Source: Thermothielavioides terrestris NRRL 8126 | Taxonomy: Eukaryota; Ascomycota; Sordariomycetes; Sordariales; Chaetomiaceae | DNA length: 64,000 bases | Direction: 5' to 3' | NCBI RefSeq assembly: GCF_000226115.1 | Contig: NC_016459.1 | Span: forward strand, 1,798,001 to 1,862,000 | Part shown: one piece after another, positions 35,402 through 47,000 of the stretch | Position numbering within the stretch: position 1 is the stretch's first letter | How the letters are laid out: every line of letters begins with the position of its first letter | The notes under the pieces: model-generated | Seen by the model: the letters and a program-made list of their open reading frames with translations, nothing else | Told to the model about the DNA's origin: nothing | Database searches by the model: none | Made by a program: the position numbers and the translations under genes

Positions 35402-37520
35402 ATAGCTAGAGCTTATAGGTCTACTATAGCTAAAAGGACAACTATCAATATATAGGCTAGCAACAAAGCTAACGCGTCTCTCCTATAAACGGCTCTACTA
35501 CTAGAAATACGTCTAGAGAACCTCGATCTTATTAGGAGTAGGATCGATTCTATATAAACAGAGGGCTTTGATCTTCCGTTCGAACTATTTAGCGATCTTC
35601 TACTTCTAGATATATAGACGCTAGAGCTAATTAGCTAAATCATCGATATCGTCGAGCGTAGGTATAAGAGCTTTCTTTAGCTCCTCCTCTTCCTATTCCT
35701 ATAGCTTAGGGATCGTCTTAATAGTAGGCGTAGCTAGAGGTAAGTAGTACTTCTATAGATTGATCTTATACTTATAGGTCTTAAGAAAGAGGTCTCCTAC
35801 ATTGAGACCCTTCTAAAGAGTATCCTAAACGAACTTAAGGAAGTCTACCCACTTCGTAGTACAAATAGAGTCTTTGTCGTCCTTCTTTAGGGTACGCTAG
35901 CGGTCCTTAAGAGCTACCTAGATCTACTAATTAAGTGTACACTATATAGTTAGAACGATTATATACTATAGCTCTTTACGAACTTTAGTAGAGGCGACAA
36001 TGTATATATAGTCGATCAACTTAAAGTGGTTATAGATAACCTTATCGACTAGCTAGTATCTCCCTTCGATCAGATTATAAAGGTAACCTCTATCTCTATA
36101 CTACTTAGGATCGTTGCCCTTCTAACGCTTTAAGAACTTAGCTTTGAAAGCTACCTAAGTCTCTTAGTCCTTTTTCTCCTAGTGACAGATAATAGGCTAG
36201 ATCGTAGTATTATACCAAAGCTCAAACAGATATATATAGGTCTTGTCATTAGTAACCTAATAAGCCTTGTATATCTCTTCGAAGGTCTTAATCCAACGTG
36301 TAGTATTCTAACTAGAGAAGTGGCCCTAAAGGCTAGCCTTCGCTAAGGTTGGAAAGGTCGTACTAAGCGTAACAATAAAAATGTATTTAGTTATCTTCTT
36401 TAGAGCTTCGGCTTCGGAGAGACTAGAAGGTATTACCGTAGATGCCTCTATATAGATAGGCGAAGTAGAGGTATCTAGCGAAAATAGAAGAGGTATCTAC
36501 GCTACTTTAGCTAAGTCTTCTTCGCTTAGTATACTTTAGAAAGGCTATAAGATAGATACGTCCTTAGACTCTCCTTCGGAGGTTAATATCAAGATTAATA
36601 GTGTTGTAGAGGTTGATAGAATTCCTAGAGCTTCTATAGACAGTGTATATATATATCGCTAGAGTCTAGTTATTAGACGCTTAGCTATTATCTTCGAGAA
36701 AGGCAACGACTATATCGATAAACTATAAAAAGACTGATATATACACTTCTATAGGAATATTAACTCCTTTAACGTCTATCTAGAGGAAGAAAACCTCTTA
36801 AGAAGCTAGGTTCCTTTAGAATATATAGTCTAAACGCCCTGAAGGATAACTATAGGTTCCTTATAGATCACCTAGATACCCCTAGCAACTAATATACTAG
36901 ACCTAACTAGTGTAATAGTAGTAAGAGTATAGCTTTTAAGAAGAAAAGTAAAAGTCTATACTAAAACCTTATATCCAATATAAAATAGTGCTAGATATAC
37001 TATTAGAAGGAGCTAAGTGTCGTAAAAGTGTAGTCCCGAGCTTGGAAGCTTATAAATAGCTACTACGTTTAACTACTTTTGTGACTAGTTCAGCTAGACT
37101 AAGGAAGAAAATGATAATCGATAAAAATTCTACCCCTATCTCTACTTAGGAGGATAGAACTATTATCTTTCGATTAGGTTAGTATTTTACGACTACTACG
37201 TCGATAATAACGAAGCCTTAATAGGTCTTCGAAGTGTTAGAGATAATAGGATATCTTTTTAATGCCCTACGCCGTCTAGGCAAAGGAAGGTCTCCTAGGA
37301 CAAGGTCTCAACAGACCCTTAGAATATATACGCCTCAATAGGTTTCTATACCTCCCGGAGATGCCGATATTAGTATATCGGAGCCTCAACAAGTCGGCTA
37401 TATCGTCGTCGTATAGCTATTAATATAGTATTATATAGTTCTACGATCTTAGAAGACTTTGTAGTCTATACTATCCTATTTAGATATAGAGCTAAGCTCC
37501 TCCCCGATTAAGCCCCTATT

Positions 37521-38013
37521 TGAAATAGTGCAAAACCTCTATACTAACCTACTCTACTACACCTAGGATTAGGTATATAAGATAGCTCCTAAAGGAATAT
37601 AGTATACCTTTGGACGAATAAAGATAGTGTATATCAAGTAGTAGGAAGGATATCTCCTAAGAGGAAGACATATAGCTTAGGTGCATCTAGTGGGATATAG
37701 TAGAAAGACAAAAGACAATAAGAATACGGTTAGAGCTCAATAGCTCGAATGCCTACCGTCTAGACAGAGGTAGAACAACGAAAGGAGAGGCTCAACAGCC
37801 TTCCTAGAAGAAGGAGGACCACCAACGTAGTGTCAACGAACGTATATTGACAACTGCTTGATGTCTTGCTTGATGACGAAGAAGATGGGCTCAGCCTACT
37901 TAAATATATGTGATTAGAGGGCCAGACCCCCTAGCAACGAATGCAACGTGCTAAAACAAATAGAAAAAAAAACTAGGTCCCTATGTCTAGGCAGTCTATC
38001 ACCCTAATTCACA
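37521..38013 (-). repeat. Element C LTR, right (5' LTR in coding sense)
   Basis: 493 bp from TGAAATAGTG to AATTCACA. Less RIP-mutated than the left copy, particularly at 37840-38010. It is followed by ATACTAGTC, the continuation of LINE-c. The left flank ends GGCTAT and uninterrupted LINEs read GGCTATACTAG, so only AT is shared. Confidence 0.93.
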
Positions 38014-39150
38014 ATACTAGTCTATAACTTAGAAAGTGAGACCTAGATACCCTCTATCGATCTATACCTTAACCGCTAGGCGGTATATACCAAATAGAGG
38101 CTTTAGAAAACTAGGCTTATATAGCTTTTATACAATATCTATACAAAGGTAGCGTTAAAGTTAAAGAAGTAGCGCTATATACACTATACCCTAGTGGCGA
38201 GACTAGCTAAAGGGGAGTCTCCTATAGAGCAAAGGCAACTATAGGCTAAGGACTAGCTCCTTATACACTGTCTAGCAGTAGTAGCGAAGGCGTAGGACGA
38301 GAGCGACAAAGACAACGATTAGAGGCCCTAGGAGCTATAGCTATATACTAACGTGGATATAGCTATAGTAGAGGAGTAGAAGGTACATAGAGAGATATAG
38401 ATATACTATATAGACACTAAAAGGCTAGAGAGGGCGTACTATAAGGAAGTGGCAAACCTATATAACTTAGAGCCTCCTATCTAAGTGCTATAGGTATATA
38501 AAGGTCTTAGCAAGGTATAGAGCTCCCTCCTTATATAGGCGCGTATTAGGGCTATTGGCCTTAGGCAGTTCCTATTCTAGAAAGGGGTGCTAGATACACC
38601 TATACCACTCTACTGCTATAGCGAGGTACCTAAGACCGTTGCCCACCTTACGATACGCTATAAAGACCCTATAATTACTATAGAAAGGCCCTATATCTAA
38701 GACCGATATACGCTACTTATACTACTTAGAAATAGGAGAGACGCCTAAAGGATTATAGGATAGCTGATATACACTAGGCGTCTATAGGAGTACCGGCTAG
38801 CGTTCGAACTAAATGTCGAGGGCGAGGTAGGATATAAAGGAGCGGTAGAGAGCGCTATAGGTATATAGTAGAAGCGTGGCAGCTAGGATAGCGCGGCAAA
38901 GGAGCCTCTAGCAGCTAGCTATAAGAACTCGAGCGTAGGCGAGAGGCGTAAGAAAAGGAGGAGGAGGCGTAGAAAGGTCGGCCTCTAGCCGCTCCTCACG
39001 AATATACGGCGCGCCTAGCGGCTATAGTACCTACGCTAAGAGCGCATCGTATATATAAGTGGCGTACAACGGGCTATATAGGCCGCTATACTATGTCTCC
39101 GTCGCCACTAGGCCGGAAAGGTGAGTTCTAGCGAGTTGGAGAGAAGGAAT
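38014..39150 (+). pseudogene. LINE-c ORF2, C-terminal part
   Basis: Resumes the ORF2 frame after element C with a region matching KTQIPPIDLYLN of LINE-b. It continues through the Cys/His finger (about 38605-38670, Cys codons mostly TAT/TAC) to the basic tail near 38950. The 3' untranslated end with both stem-loops follows at about 39155-39270. Confidence 0.85.
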
Positions 39151-39281
39151 TAGGGAGGCCCGCCCTGTGTAGTGGGAACGCAGTGTAGGCGTTGCGCGTG
39201 AGTAGTGTATATAGAGGTGGAGGGACCGCTTGCCCTTAGTGGCGAGGCATTAAGTGCCTCTTCGGCGTAAGATTAATAATA

Positions 39282-41371
39282 ATATATAAACTACTCTATA
39301 AAGACTAACAACTTAGACAAATACAACTACCTAGGCGTAAAGAAACTATAATACGTCTAAGTCTAGTTATCCTCTTAAAACTAAATAGAATATAGTTATA
39401 TATAAAAAGACAATAAGACGTATAAATAGCGCTACCTACTCTAGCTCTATAACAGGTCCTATATTTAGTAGGTCCTCCTCTTTATCCTTAAATAGGTATA
39501 TAGGCGAGGCGGGTAATATAGGGGTAGAATAGGTATACGAGGGGTGTGGGGCGGGGGTAGTATATACGCTTGATAGGCGTATAAGACGTCCTCTATAGAG
39601 GAGGATAGGCGTCGTCTATAGTGTAGGTCGTAGAGGGACGCGCGTATATAGGGTGAGTAGTAGGGGCGGAACCCTTAAAGGGTGTAGATAGGCGAGGGGG
39701 AGGTAAGCGTAATAACGTACTTTACGAAGTATAAATTCGTCTTAAGGACGGTTGCTTAAGACTACGCTATAATATAGATAGCCTCCGTGATACGCTAATT
39801 CTCCTACTAGGAGGAATTGAAATATTACACTATATACTCAACAAGGCGACTATAGTATTATATAGCGAGATTGTTCTAAGGAGCCTAGTATAGAACTAGG
39901 GCTCCTCGCTAGGTTAGGGTCGAAGGTGTAGAGGAGGTGACTAGGGGCGCGTTGGAGGCGAAGGCGAAGTATGCTAGGGATCGGTGTATAAGGGCTATAC
40001 TAATCGCGCTATAGAAGCTATATATAAAAGCGATAAATAGCGCCTTTAAAATAGTATAGCGGGCTAGCTTAGTTTTAGTTTTTTTACAAATAGGCTCTAC
40101 AATAGCTTTATTGTCGACGTGGAATTTAATTAGGCGTTTTAAGCTAGTATATAGAGAGGGATTAGTCGCCTAGAGTACTAAATCCTAGTAGCACTTAGTA
40201 TACAACTTAGTATACTCTATATAGCTCTCTTTATATCTTTAGACGTATTTGACGAAGTTACTATATATAAGCTGCTCAACGTAGTTTAGGTAGATATCCT
40301 CTTCCTCTTTAGGAAGAGCGTTATCCTCGTTATCTAAGTTGCCTTTAACAATGTAGCCGCCAATAGCGTAGCAAGAGGAGTTGTTACGATTGTTGCGGTT
40401 TTGTCTAAAATACTATTAGCTTCTAGCCTAGGGCTAAAGTAAGCTCAATAAGGGATAACGTACATTGCGGTCCTAGTTGTCGTCTCCTTTAGGACAACGT
40501 CCTTCTCTATTACCGTTGAGCGAAGCGACTATAGCCGATATTCTAGAGAATATAGATAAGAACGAAGTAGATAAGTTTTAAGGATATATCGCTATTACAA
40601 AGAGAATAGAAAGCTGCTAAGGAGGTTAGAGCAAATAGACAAGATATATATAGGATATATATATAAAGGAAATGGCGGGAAGCCGAGTATAGATAAGGAG
40701 AAAGAGTTGTAAAAACAAACTAGGTATATAGCGAATTCTTGTTAGGTTCGTATTAAAGTTGAAGTGATAGCGTTGTAGATATAGAACGATTATATAAAAA
40801 AAAAACAACGAATATTGCCGATAGGGCGTAAAACGAATGTACAACGAAAATAGTATAGGCGACGTAGGTGTTACTATATATAAGAAGGTTGAGAAATAGG
40901 TATAAGATAGAGACAAGGTAGGAAGAGCCAACGTATAGAGAGGATGAAGGATAGGAATACAAAGGAGGAATAGGGGCGCGCAGTGGAAGCGAGAAGAAAA
41001 TGTAGGGTACAAAGTTCGTAGGGGAGGAGGGGGTTTTAATAGTATAAGAAAGGGCTAGGTCGTATATAATTAATAGGTATACCTAGTACGACGTAGTTGC
41101 GATATATAAACGTACGAAGCGGGGAAAGGCCAATTAGCAACTAGCTAGGGCGATATAAATAAACAACTTGAGCCTAGGCAATAGGACGACTATAGGTAGC
41201 AAGGCCTTAGTAGGCAACTACGCTAGGCTACCCTAATAACAAGGCAGGCGCTATATAACCTAGCAGTAGGTGCTAGCGTCTATCACGACTAGCGCTATAC
41301 TAGACCTAAACTACGCTCGATATAGCGTTATATATACTCTAATTTAACTGTCTAACGGGGTAGGGGGGGTA
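39282..41371. other. GyB 3' region between pol and 3' LTR
   Basis: About 2.1 kb of GyB after the chromodomain, not matching GyA or the LINE. It includes a G-rich stretch at 39500-39700 and ends in the polypurine tract GGGGTAGGGGGGG (about 41357-41369) directly before the LTR. An antisense reading frame (separate entry) covers much of it. I recognise no domain on the plus strand. Confidence 0.7.
39480..41012 (-). pseudogene. Possible antisense ORF in the GyB 3' region
   Basis: One minus-strand frame starting at an ATG at 41012 is open for 128 codons (to 40626) and then continues to about 39480 with only TAG/TAA interruptions. It totals about 510 codons with no TGA. Readable stretches include NNRNNSSCYAIGGYIVKGN near 40400, NEDNALPKEEEDIYLNYVEQ near 40330 and LIKFHVDNKAIVEPICKKTK near 40135. 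The N-terminal part is rich in Leu, Ser, Tyr and Phe. Some Gypsy elements carry an extra antisense gene at this position. TGA is rare throughout RIP-mutated DNA, so its absence is weak evidence, and I recognise no family. Confidence 0.4.
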
Positions 41372-41501
41372 TATTATAGACTAGGCTATACCTAGGCTAA
41401 GTATATAGGGCTACGCCTAGGATCTATAGCGGCCCTAGGACGGACCTATAGCGAGCCTACCTCGCGCCTAGAATAACGTTGGTCCAAACCTACTTCGCGA
41501 G
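41372..41501 (+). repeat. GyB 3' LTR, first 130 bp
   Basis: Starts TATTATAGAC after the polypurine tract and matches 21205-21334. It is interrupted after GCGAG (41497-41501), the target duplication of GyA-4, and continues at 48825. Confidence 0.93.
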
Positions 41502-41887
41502 TGTAACAGCACAGCACGCTAACCACCGTTATATAACTCGCGCACAGACCTGTCACGTGACTACACACTCACGTAACCTCCCGAGTTGGTGGATTTACAA
41601 GATTCAAATCGACTTCCGAATTAGGAAGGAGGGGTTGACTTACCAATAAGGAAAAACGCGCTAATAAGGCGAACCGCGTCTTACCCTATAACACATAGAC
41701 TTTATAGCCCTACTGCAAATTGTAGCCCCACTGCAAATTGTCTATATATACCACCTAAAGTATTTAAGTATAGTTTTCTACCTATATATTGATAGTTTCC
41801 CTCTTTCTCCTTAGACTTAAAGTCTTCGTCAATCGAGGATCAATTTAGCTACGAGTCATCTAGTATTTGTTTTACCTTGCTATAACA
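41502..41887 (+). repeat. GyA-4 5' LTR
   Basis: TGTAACAGCA...TATAACA, 386 bp. It keeps many CpA dinucleotides in its first 130 bp, where the 3' LTR has TpA. It holds CCTATATATT (41781-41790), a TATA-like box, about 25-30 bp before AGACTTAAAGT (41813-41823), which would then lie at the RNA 5' end. Confidence 0.95.
41781..41823 (+). promoter_or_regulatory. Predicted GyA promoter TATA box and RNA start
   Basis: TATATATT-like box at 41783-41790, followed at normal spacing by AGACTTAAAGT. That 11-mer is the exact complement of the primer site at 41890-41900. In self-priming elements the complementary bases are the first of the transcript, so the start is predicted at about 41813. Confidence 0.5.
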
Positions 41888-41889
41888 TT

Positions 41890-41900
41890 ACTTTAAGTCT
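41890..41900 (+). promoter_or_regulatory. GyA primer-binding site, self-priming type
   Basis: ACTTTAAGTCT starts three bases after the 5' LTR and is the perfect reverse complement of LTR bases 41813-41823. The same pairing is retained next to the 5' LTR of GyA-3; GyA-2 and GyA-5 show it with RIP changes. Part of the match stems from a near-palindrome in the LTR. Confidence 0.7.
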
Positions 41901-41929
41901 CTCTACTATAGGCCTACGAAGGCGATATA

Positions 41930-44014
41930 ATATCCAATATAGTCTTTCCTAATAAGACTAGTTTAGTTAGCTAGGGAACCTAAATCTCTAATAGAACTTT
42001 CGACTTACCGATAGTATAATATAATAGGTTGGCTAGGAACTAATTGGTATCGAGGACAAACCGTCAAGTATACAATAGGTTACTGATAGCGAAGCAACCT
42101 CTGATCGACTAGCGATAAACAGTACAATTACCTCGTCGAGGCGATTCAACTATATCAATCGATAGAAGAAGTCCTAAAAGAGGTATGATACTAATAATAG
42201 TTTACGAGATAGAGAACGTAGGTTATACTTCTAGGCCTACCAAATAGGGCTAGAACACTTAGAAGATTAATCCAATAGATCTCTGCGAATTCAACGTAGA
42301 AGGTAACTAAGGTACCTAAATTCGATCGAAGATTAGCGATTTAACTCCGTTTAGCTCTCGAACCTAAATAACTACCGACTTAATCGAGGAATACAAATTT
42401 ATAAATCCTATTCCTAAGTTTTTTAATCGAATTAGCTAGATCGAGTATTTGGCTAAGGAATAAGAGACAAATTTAATTAAGTACTATCTAAGGCTTAAGA
42501 ACAAATACATTGCTATTGCCTATTTCCCTTAGGATGACGAACTAATCGCTCCTAAGGAGATCTAGCTATTGAATACTAAATAGATTAATCAGTTATAAAG
42601 CGATAATCTTATTAAGATAATTCAATTGATTATTATATAATGCGATATAGCAATCGGATAAGCTATAGCTCTATAAGTCACCTATAATACGCTAGCTAAT
42701 TCGATAGCAATGCTATTTATAAGGGTTTAGTAGTTTAAGTAAGAACAAGGCAATATCTCTAACTTTAAAGAACTTTCTACTTTATATACCTAAGTCGAGG
42801 TACTCTTATATAATAAAATAGCATTGGAAGACAAGAGGATAGAACTCCTTAAGAAGATTGTTAATATAGTCGATCTATAGGGCTAAGCTATACCTTTGAC
42901 TTAAACTAAACCAATATAAACCAAGACGTATATAGAGTTATATAACCCTGATTGTCCGATCCTAACGATTGAAAAGACTCTTAAACCTACAACCTATATA
43001 AAAACTACGAAGATTGCCGACCCTAAGAAGTTCATTGATAGCAAAGACCTAAAGTATTTGGTCTAGAAGGTAGCTATACTTTGGAAAATTAAAAGGAACT
43101 ACAAATTATTTCCAATAGAGGACTCGAAATTCAGATATATAGTGTCCTTTATTAGTAGCGAAGCAATAGAGGCTCTTGTACCCTACTTCGAAGAGGATAT
43201 AGTAGAGCCGATTACTAATTTTAATAAGTTATTTGACTTCCTAGATAGATTTTATACTAATCCTACTAAACTTTGTTGTATAAAGAACGATTTTATAGTC
43301 TTAAAAATAAGATCTACGCCCTACCGCGAGTTCTTTACTAAGTTTATCTACCTTACTACTAAGTCTAAGAAACCTAAGGATAAATAGAAAAAAGAATTCT
43401 ATACTCGACTCTCTTAGAGCCTACGTTTCTAGATAATGAGAGACCTAGTCGATCTAAATATTAGCTTTAACGACTTTACTCGCCTTAGACACTAGTTCTC
43501 CTTGCTCTAGGAGATAGTTAAGAAAGATTAGAAAGATAGAAAATCCAATTTACTAGGATCTAGACAACTGAATAGAGGATTAGCTTCTATAAAGAAGAAA
43601 GAAAAGACCCTTTAGCTAAATAGTTCTAGTAGAGGCAAGGCTAAATCGGGGTCTCCTAGGCTCTTTTAGAAGGAGTATAATACTCTAAAAGAGGAGGGTA
43701 AATGCTTCTATTACTAAGAGACTAGTTATATAAAGGCGTAATACTTAAAACGTATTATAGCTATAATTAAGAAGATAGAGGTAGACCTAGAGAAAATAAC
43801 GAACTTAGTCAAAGAAAATAAGACTAAGACCACTAAATCGAAAAACTAAAAGCCCTAAGGAAAGTAGACTCCAACTTAGAGCTAGATATTAGGTTAGTAG
43901 TTACCTAGATAGACCTTTAATAGCTTATAGGCGATCGAAGTCTCTTCTTCCCTTATATATTAGCTATTAATAGAACTAGCATTACTATTACTATACTCGT
44001 TGACTCTAGAGTAA
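41930..44014 (+). pseudogene. GyA-4 gag (2085 nt, 694 codons)
   Basis: Structural polyprotein. The start codon is read as ATA at 41930 (ATG before RIP), 42 nt after the LTR; the stop is TAA at 44012-44014. Readable blocks include EEYKFINPIPKFFNRIS (about 42380) and KYYLRLKNKYIAIAYF (about 42480). An open 82-codon segment (43142-43387) contains EALVPYFEEDIVEPITNFN. The zinc knuckle at 43703-43744 reads C-F-Y-Y-x4-Y-x4-Y, which is CX2CX4HX4C in the ancestor. The C-terminal part is basic and Gln-rich, hence many TAG codons. Pol overlaps in the -1 frame. Confidence 0.92.
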
Positions 44015-47000
44015 ACGGATACGCCTTCTTTGATCGAACCTATATAAAGTAAATCGCTAAGAAACTTAGCGTTGAAAGAATACTACTTAAGACTCCGATC
44101 TCTATAAAAGACTTCTAGGGCCAATCTATAGACCCTATCGACTTGATCCTAAGACTCGACCTCTAAATTAATAGGAGAATATAGAAGGACACTCTATTCT
44201 TAGCCCTTAATATAGGGAAGGAGCATTAGCTATTACTAGGCCGATAATAGCTCGTTTACTACGATATTCTACTAGATACTCGCTAGTATCAACTGATCTA
44301 GCCTAAAGACAAACTATATAATCTAGAATAGAATTATATCTTTAAGATTCTTTACAACTCTCTTATTTCTAAAGCATTAAACCCTAAACACTAAAAGGAT
44401 ATTAAATAGAGAGACTAAGCGATAGAGCATTAAGATCAACGTTAGAAGGCTTAATAGTAGCTATAAATATTAAAGTATAGAGAAATACTTTTTAAACCTT
44501 TATCTAATAAATCCTACTAATTGGTACAACCTACTAAAGATCTAGGAATATATCAATCAATATAACCTAAGATAAGCCTAGGATTATACTAATTAGTACA
44601 ACTCGAAGTCTCTAAAACGTATACCACTAGGAGCAATCTTACTGAACCCCCTAAGAAACCTCTTTAGAAAGTATCGTTCAAAGGCGTATAGGACAATGGC
44701 CTCTAGAAGATAGACTAGGCACTGAAGGGCAAGGAATTTATTCCCCTAAGAACCTATACTCGACCTATAATACCTAAGGAAGAGGAAGAATAGGCCGCCT
44801 CCTAAGTAGAAGAGGGCAAGCGACTATAGATTCTAAAAGACCGAATTAAAGCTATAGTTATCTCTACTATAGCCTTTAACAAAATGTTCTTTAAAGGAAA
44901 CTAATAAGGGAATTCTATACTAGGGTTTATTACAATCGCCTAGATCGACTAAGCTATCGAGGCTAAGAAGACTAGTAAACTCCTTAACGACGAGGACAAA
45001 GAGGTCTAAGTCTAAGTCAAAGAAGCGATTACAAAGTACCTTTACTTTGTTGAATTTGCCAATATATTTTTAAAAAAGGAATCCAACGAGATGCTACCAA
45101 GGCGCGAATACAACTATAAGATTAAATTTACTAGACCGCTACCTTAGTAAGTAAGCCCCTTATACTCCTATACCCTTAACTAGCTAGAGACTATAAAAAA
45201 GTACCTAGTTAAGAACCTATAAAAGGGTTTTATCGAGCTAAGTATCGCTTTATATAGCTCCCTTATACTCTTTGCTATTAAAGGAGATAGGACCTAGAGA
45301 TTTTATATCGACTACTAAGCTTTGAATAAGGTTATTGTTAAAGACTACTACCTACTACCCTATATTGACAAAACCTTATAACAACTAGGAAACGTTAAAG
45401 TCTTTACTAAGATTAATATCTAATAAGCTTTCTATCGAATCCGACTTGCCTCTAAAAGCAAAGACTTAACAACCTTCTAAATCTAATATAGTCAATTCCA
45501 CTATAAGGTCCTACTATTTAGCCTATACAATGGATCTACTACCTTCTAATGATTCGTCAATTCCTAGTTCTTTAAGTACTTCGATATATTTATAACTATC
45601 TATATCGATAACCTAATTATCTACTCTTAGAATAAAGAAGAGCATTGTAAATATATATAGCTTGTTCTCTAAAAGCTATATAAAGTAGGTCTCTAGGCGG
45701 ATATTAAGAAATATAAATTCTATATTACTAAAACCAAGTTCCTTAGGTTTATCGTCAACACTAAAGGTATCTAAGTAGACCTAAAGAAGATTAAGACAAT
45801 AGTTTCTTAGGACCAACCTACTACTATATAAGGAGTATAAGCCTTCTTTAGATTCTACAACTTTTATTACTAATTTGTCTATAAGTATAGAAGGATTATA
45901 TGTCCTTTATAGCGCCTAACTATTAAGAGAAAACCGTTTAAATAGGCTAAAGAGTATAAGGAAGCCTTCTAAGAACTTAAGAGGCGAATAACCAACATCC
46001 TACTCCTTAAACACTATAATTCTACTAGAGAGAGCCGAATTGAAGTCAATGTATCTGGTAGAGTCGTAGCTAGAGTCTTCTAATAGAAATACAACGATAG
46101 TTAGTACCCTATTGCATTCTTCTTAAGAACGATGTCTAGACTAGAAAGCAATTACCCTATCTATAACAAGGAGCTCCTTGCTATTGTATATACTGTTGAA
46201 GAATAGTACCTAATGCTACTTAGCCTCTAATAGTAGTTCGATATCTTATTCGACTACTATATATTACAATACTTTATATAAAAGAGGCTATTTAATATAT
46301 AACAAGCTAGATAGGCTAAGCTCCTCTTTACCCTAGATTTTTAAATCGTCTACCGACCTAGTAAGTAGAACGCTATTGCCGATGCCCTATCCTATAAGGC
46401 TAAGGAGCTCGCTACCTAGAAGGAAGTCTAAGAAGTTTACTATACCTAGATAGTCCTCTCTAAGAGTAAGCTAGACCTATAGATCCTAGAGGAGCTAGAG
46501 TTACCGTCTAAGGAGCCTACTAAATACGACTTACAGTGTATAATCTATTAAATTAAAGCTAATGAATCTAAGCCATCTCGCCTACGACGACTTAAAGGAT
46601 ATAAACTAGTAGATACTATCTTTAAAGTAAACTAGGAGAGCGAAGCCCTAGAGAGTTTCTAAAAGCTTGTCTACTAGAATAATACTAATTGGACCCTAAG
46701 CGATAGTAGCCTCCTACTAAAGGGAGGAAAGCTAATAGTTCTATTGGATAGTTACCTATAAACCTACCTATTAGCTAAGATCTACAACTAGATCTCTATA
46801 GCCTACCTAGGTAGGAACAAGATATAAAAGTTGGTCTAGAGACAATACTTCTAGCTAAGGTAAATAGGAGATATCGATAGGTTCGTTAGGAATTGCTAGA
46901 CCTGCCAATGTTCCTATATACTTTGCGACAAGCTACTAGGCCTCTTTAAGCCCCTAGAAGTCTCTATAAGACCTTGGTAGTATATTACTATAGACTTCTA

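Larger units (their letters stand above)
31253..37519 (-). pseudogene. Element C polyprotein (gag-like, C48 protease), RIP-damaged
   Basis: About 2,090 codons in one minus-strand frame; most stops are TAG/TAA. From the N-terminus: an unrecognised region (37519 to about 36330); a gag-like helical region with KTYIYLFELWYN near 36240; a zinc knuckle at 35360-35401 reading CYYCSNFDYIVLKY; a long middle part of unknown type (about 35350-33450), including two TGA codons, one in a Leu-rich, poorly supported stretch near 33580; an Ulp1-like peptidase (about 33160-32580); and a C-terminal region of about 400 codons ending in a charged, coiled-coil-like stretch (EVEEYKRRYNQLL near 31420). The start codon is unknown. 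I cannot find an aspartic protease or RT. The continuity of frame supports a real ancestral gene. Confidence 0.72.
30752..38013 (-). mobile_element. Element C: LTR element with gag-like knuckle and Ulp1-type protease, no RT seen
   Basis: Two direct repeats of 493 bp (30752-31244 and 37521-38013), each TG...CA, enclose 6.3 kb. On the minus strand a single frame (first bases 1 mod 3) runs from next to the right LTR to a TGA at 31253-31255, beside a purine tract that abuts the left LTR; this sets the coding direction as minus. It carries a CX2CX4HX4C-type knuckle and an Ulp1/C48 domain. I found no RT, RNase H, integrase or transposase motif in the internal region, so it is probably non-autonomous. 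It sits in LINE-c ORF2. No 5-bp target duplication is visible, unlike all neighbours. Confidence 0.85.
26443..39281 (+). mobile_element. LINE-c, Tad-like, inserted in GyB and split by element C
   Basis: Runs from GAGCTTCTTCG at 26443 to a short (TAA)n at 39281. The 13-bp target duplication ATATATAAACTAC is at 26417-26429 and 39282-39294. Thirteen A-rich bases (26430-26442) separate the first duplication from the element. Element C (30752-38013) interrupts ORF2 downstream of the RT. The LINE sequence itself totals about 5.6 kb, like LINE-a and LINE-b. Confidence 0.93.

Noticed and set aside
30752..38013. Terminal inverted repeats / DNA transposon for element C
   Set aside because: The 493-bp ends are direct repeats with a purine tract next to one of them; no long inverted termini seen.
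40753..40962. 69-codon minus-strand open frame
   Set aside because: Overlaps the longer minus-strand frame 40626-41012 in another phase; low-complexity composition, no support.
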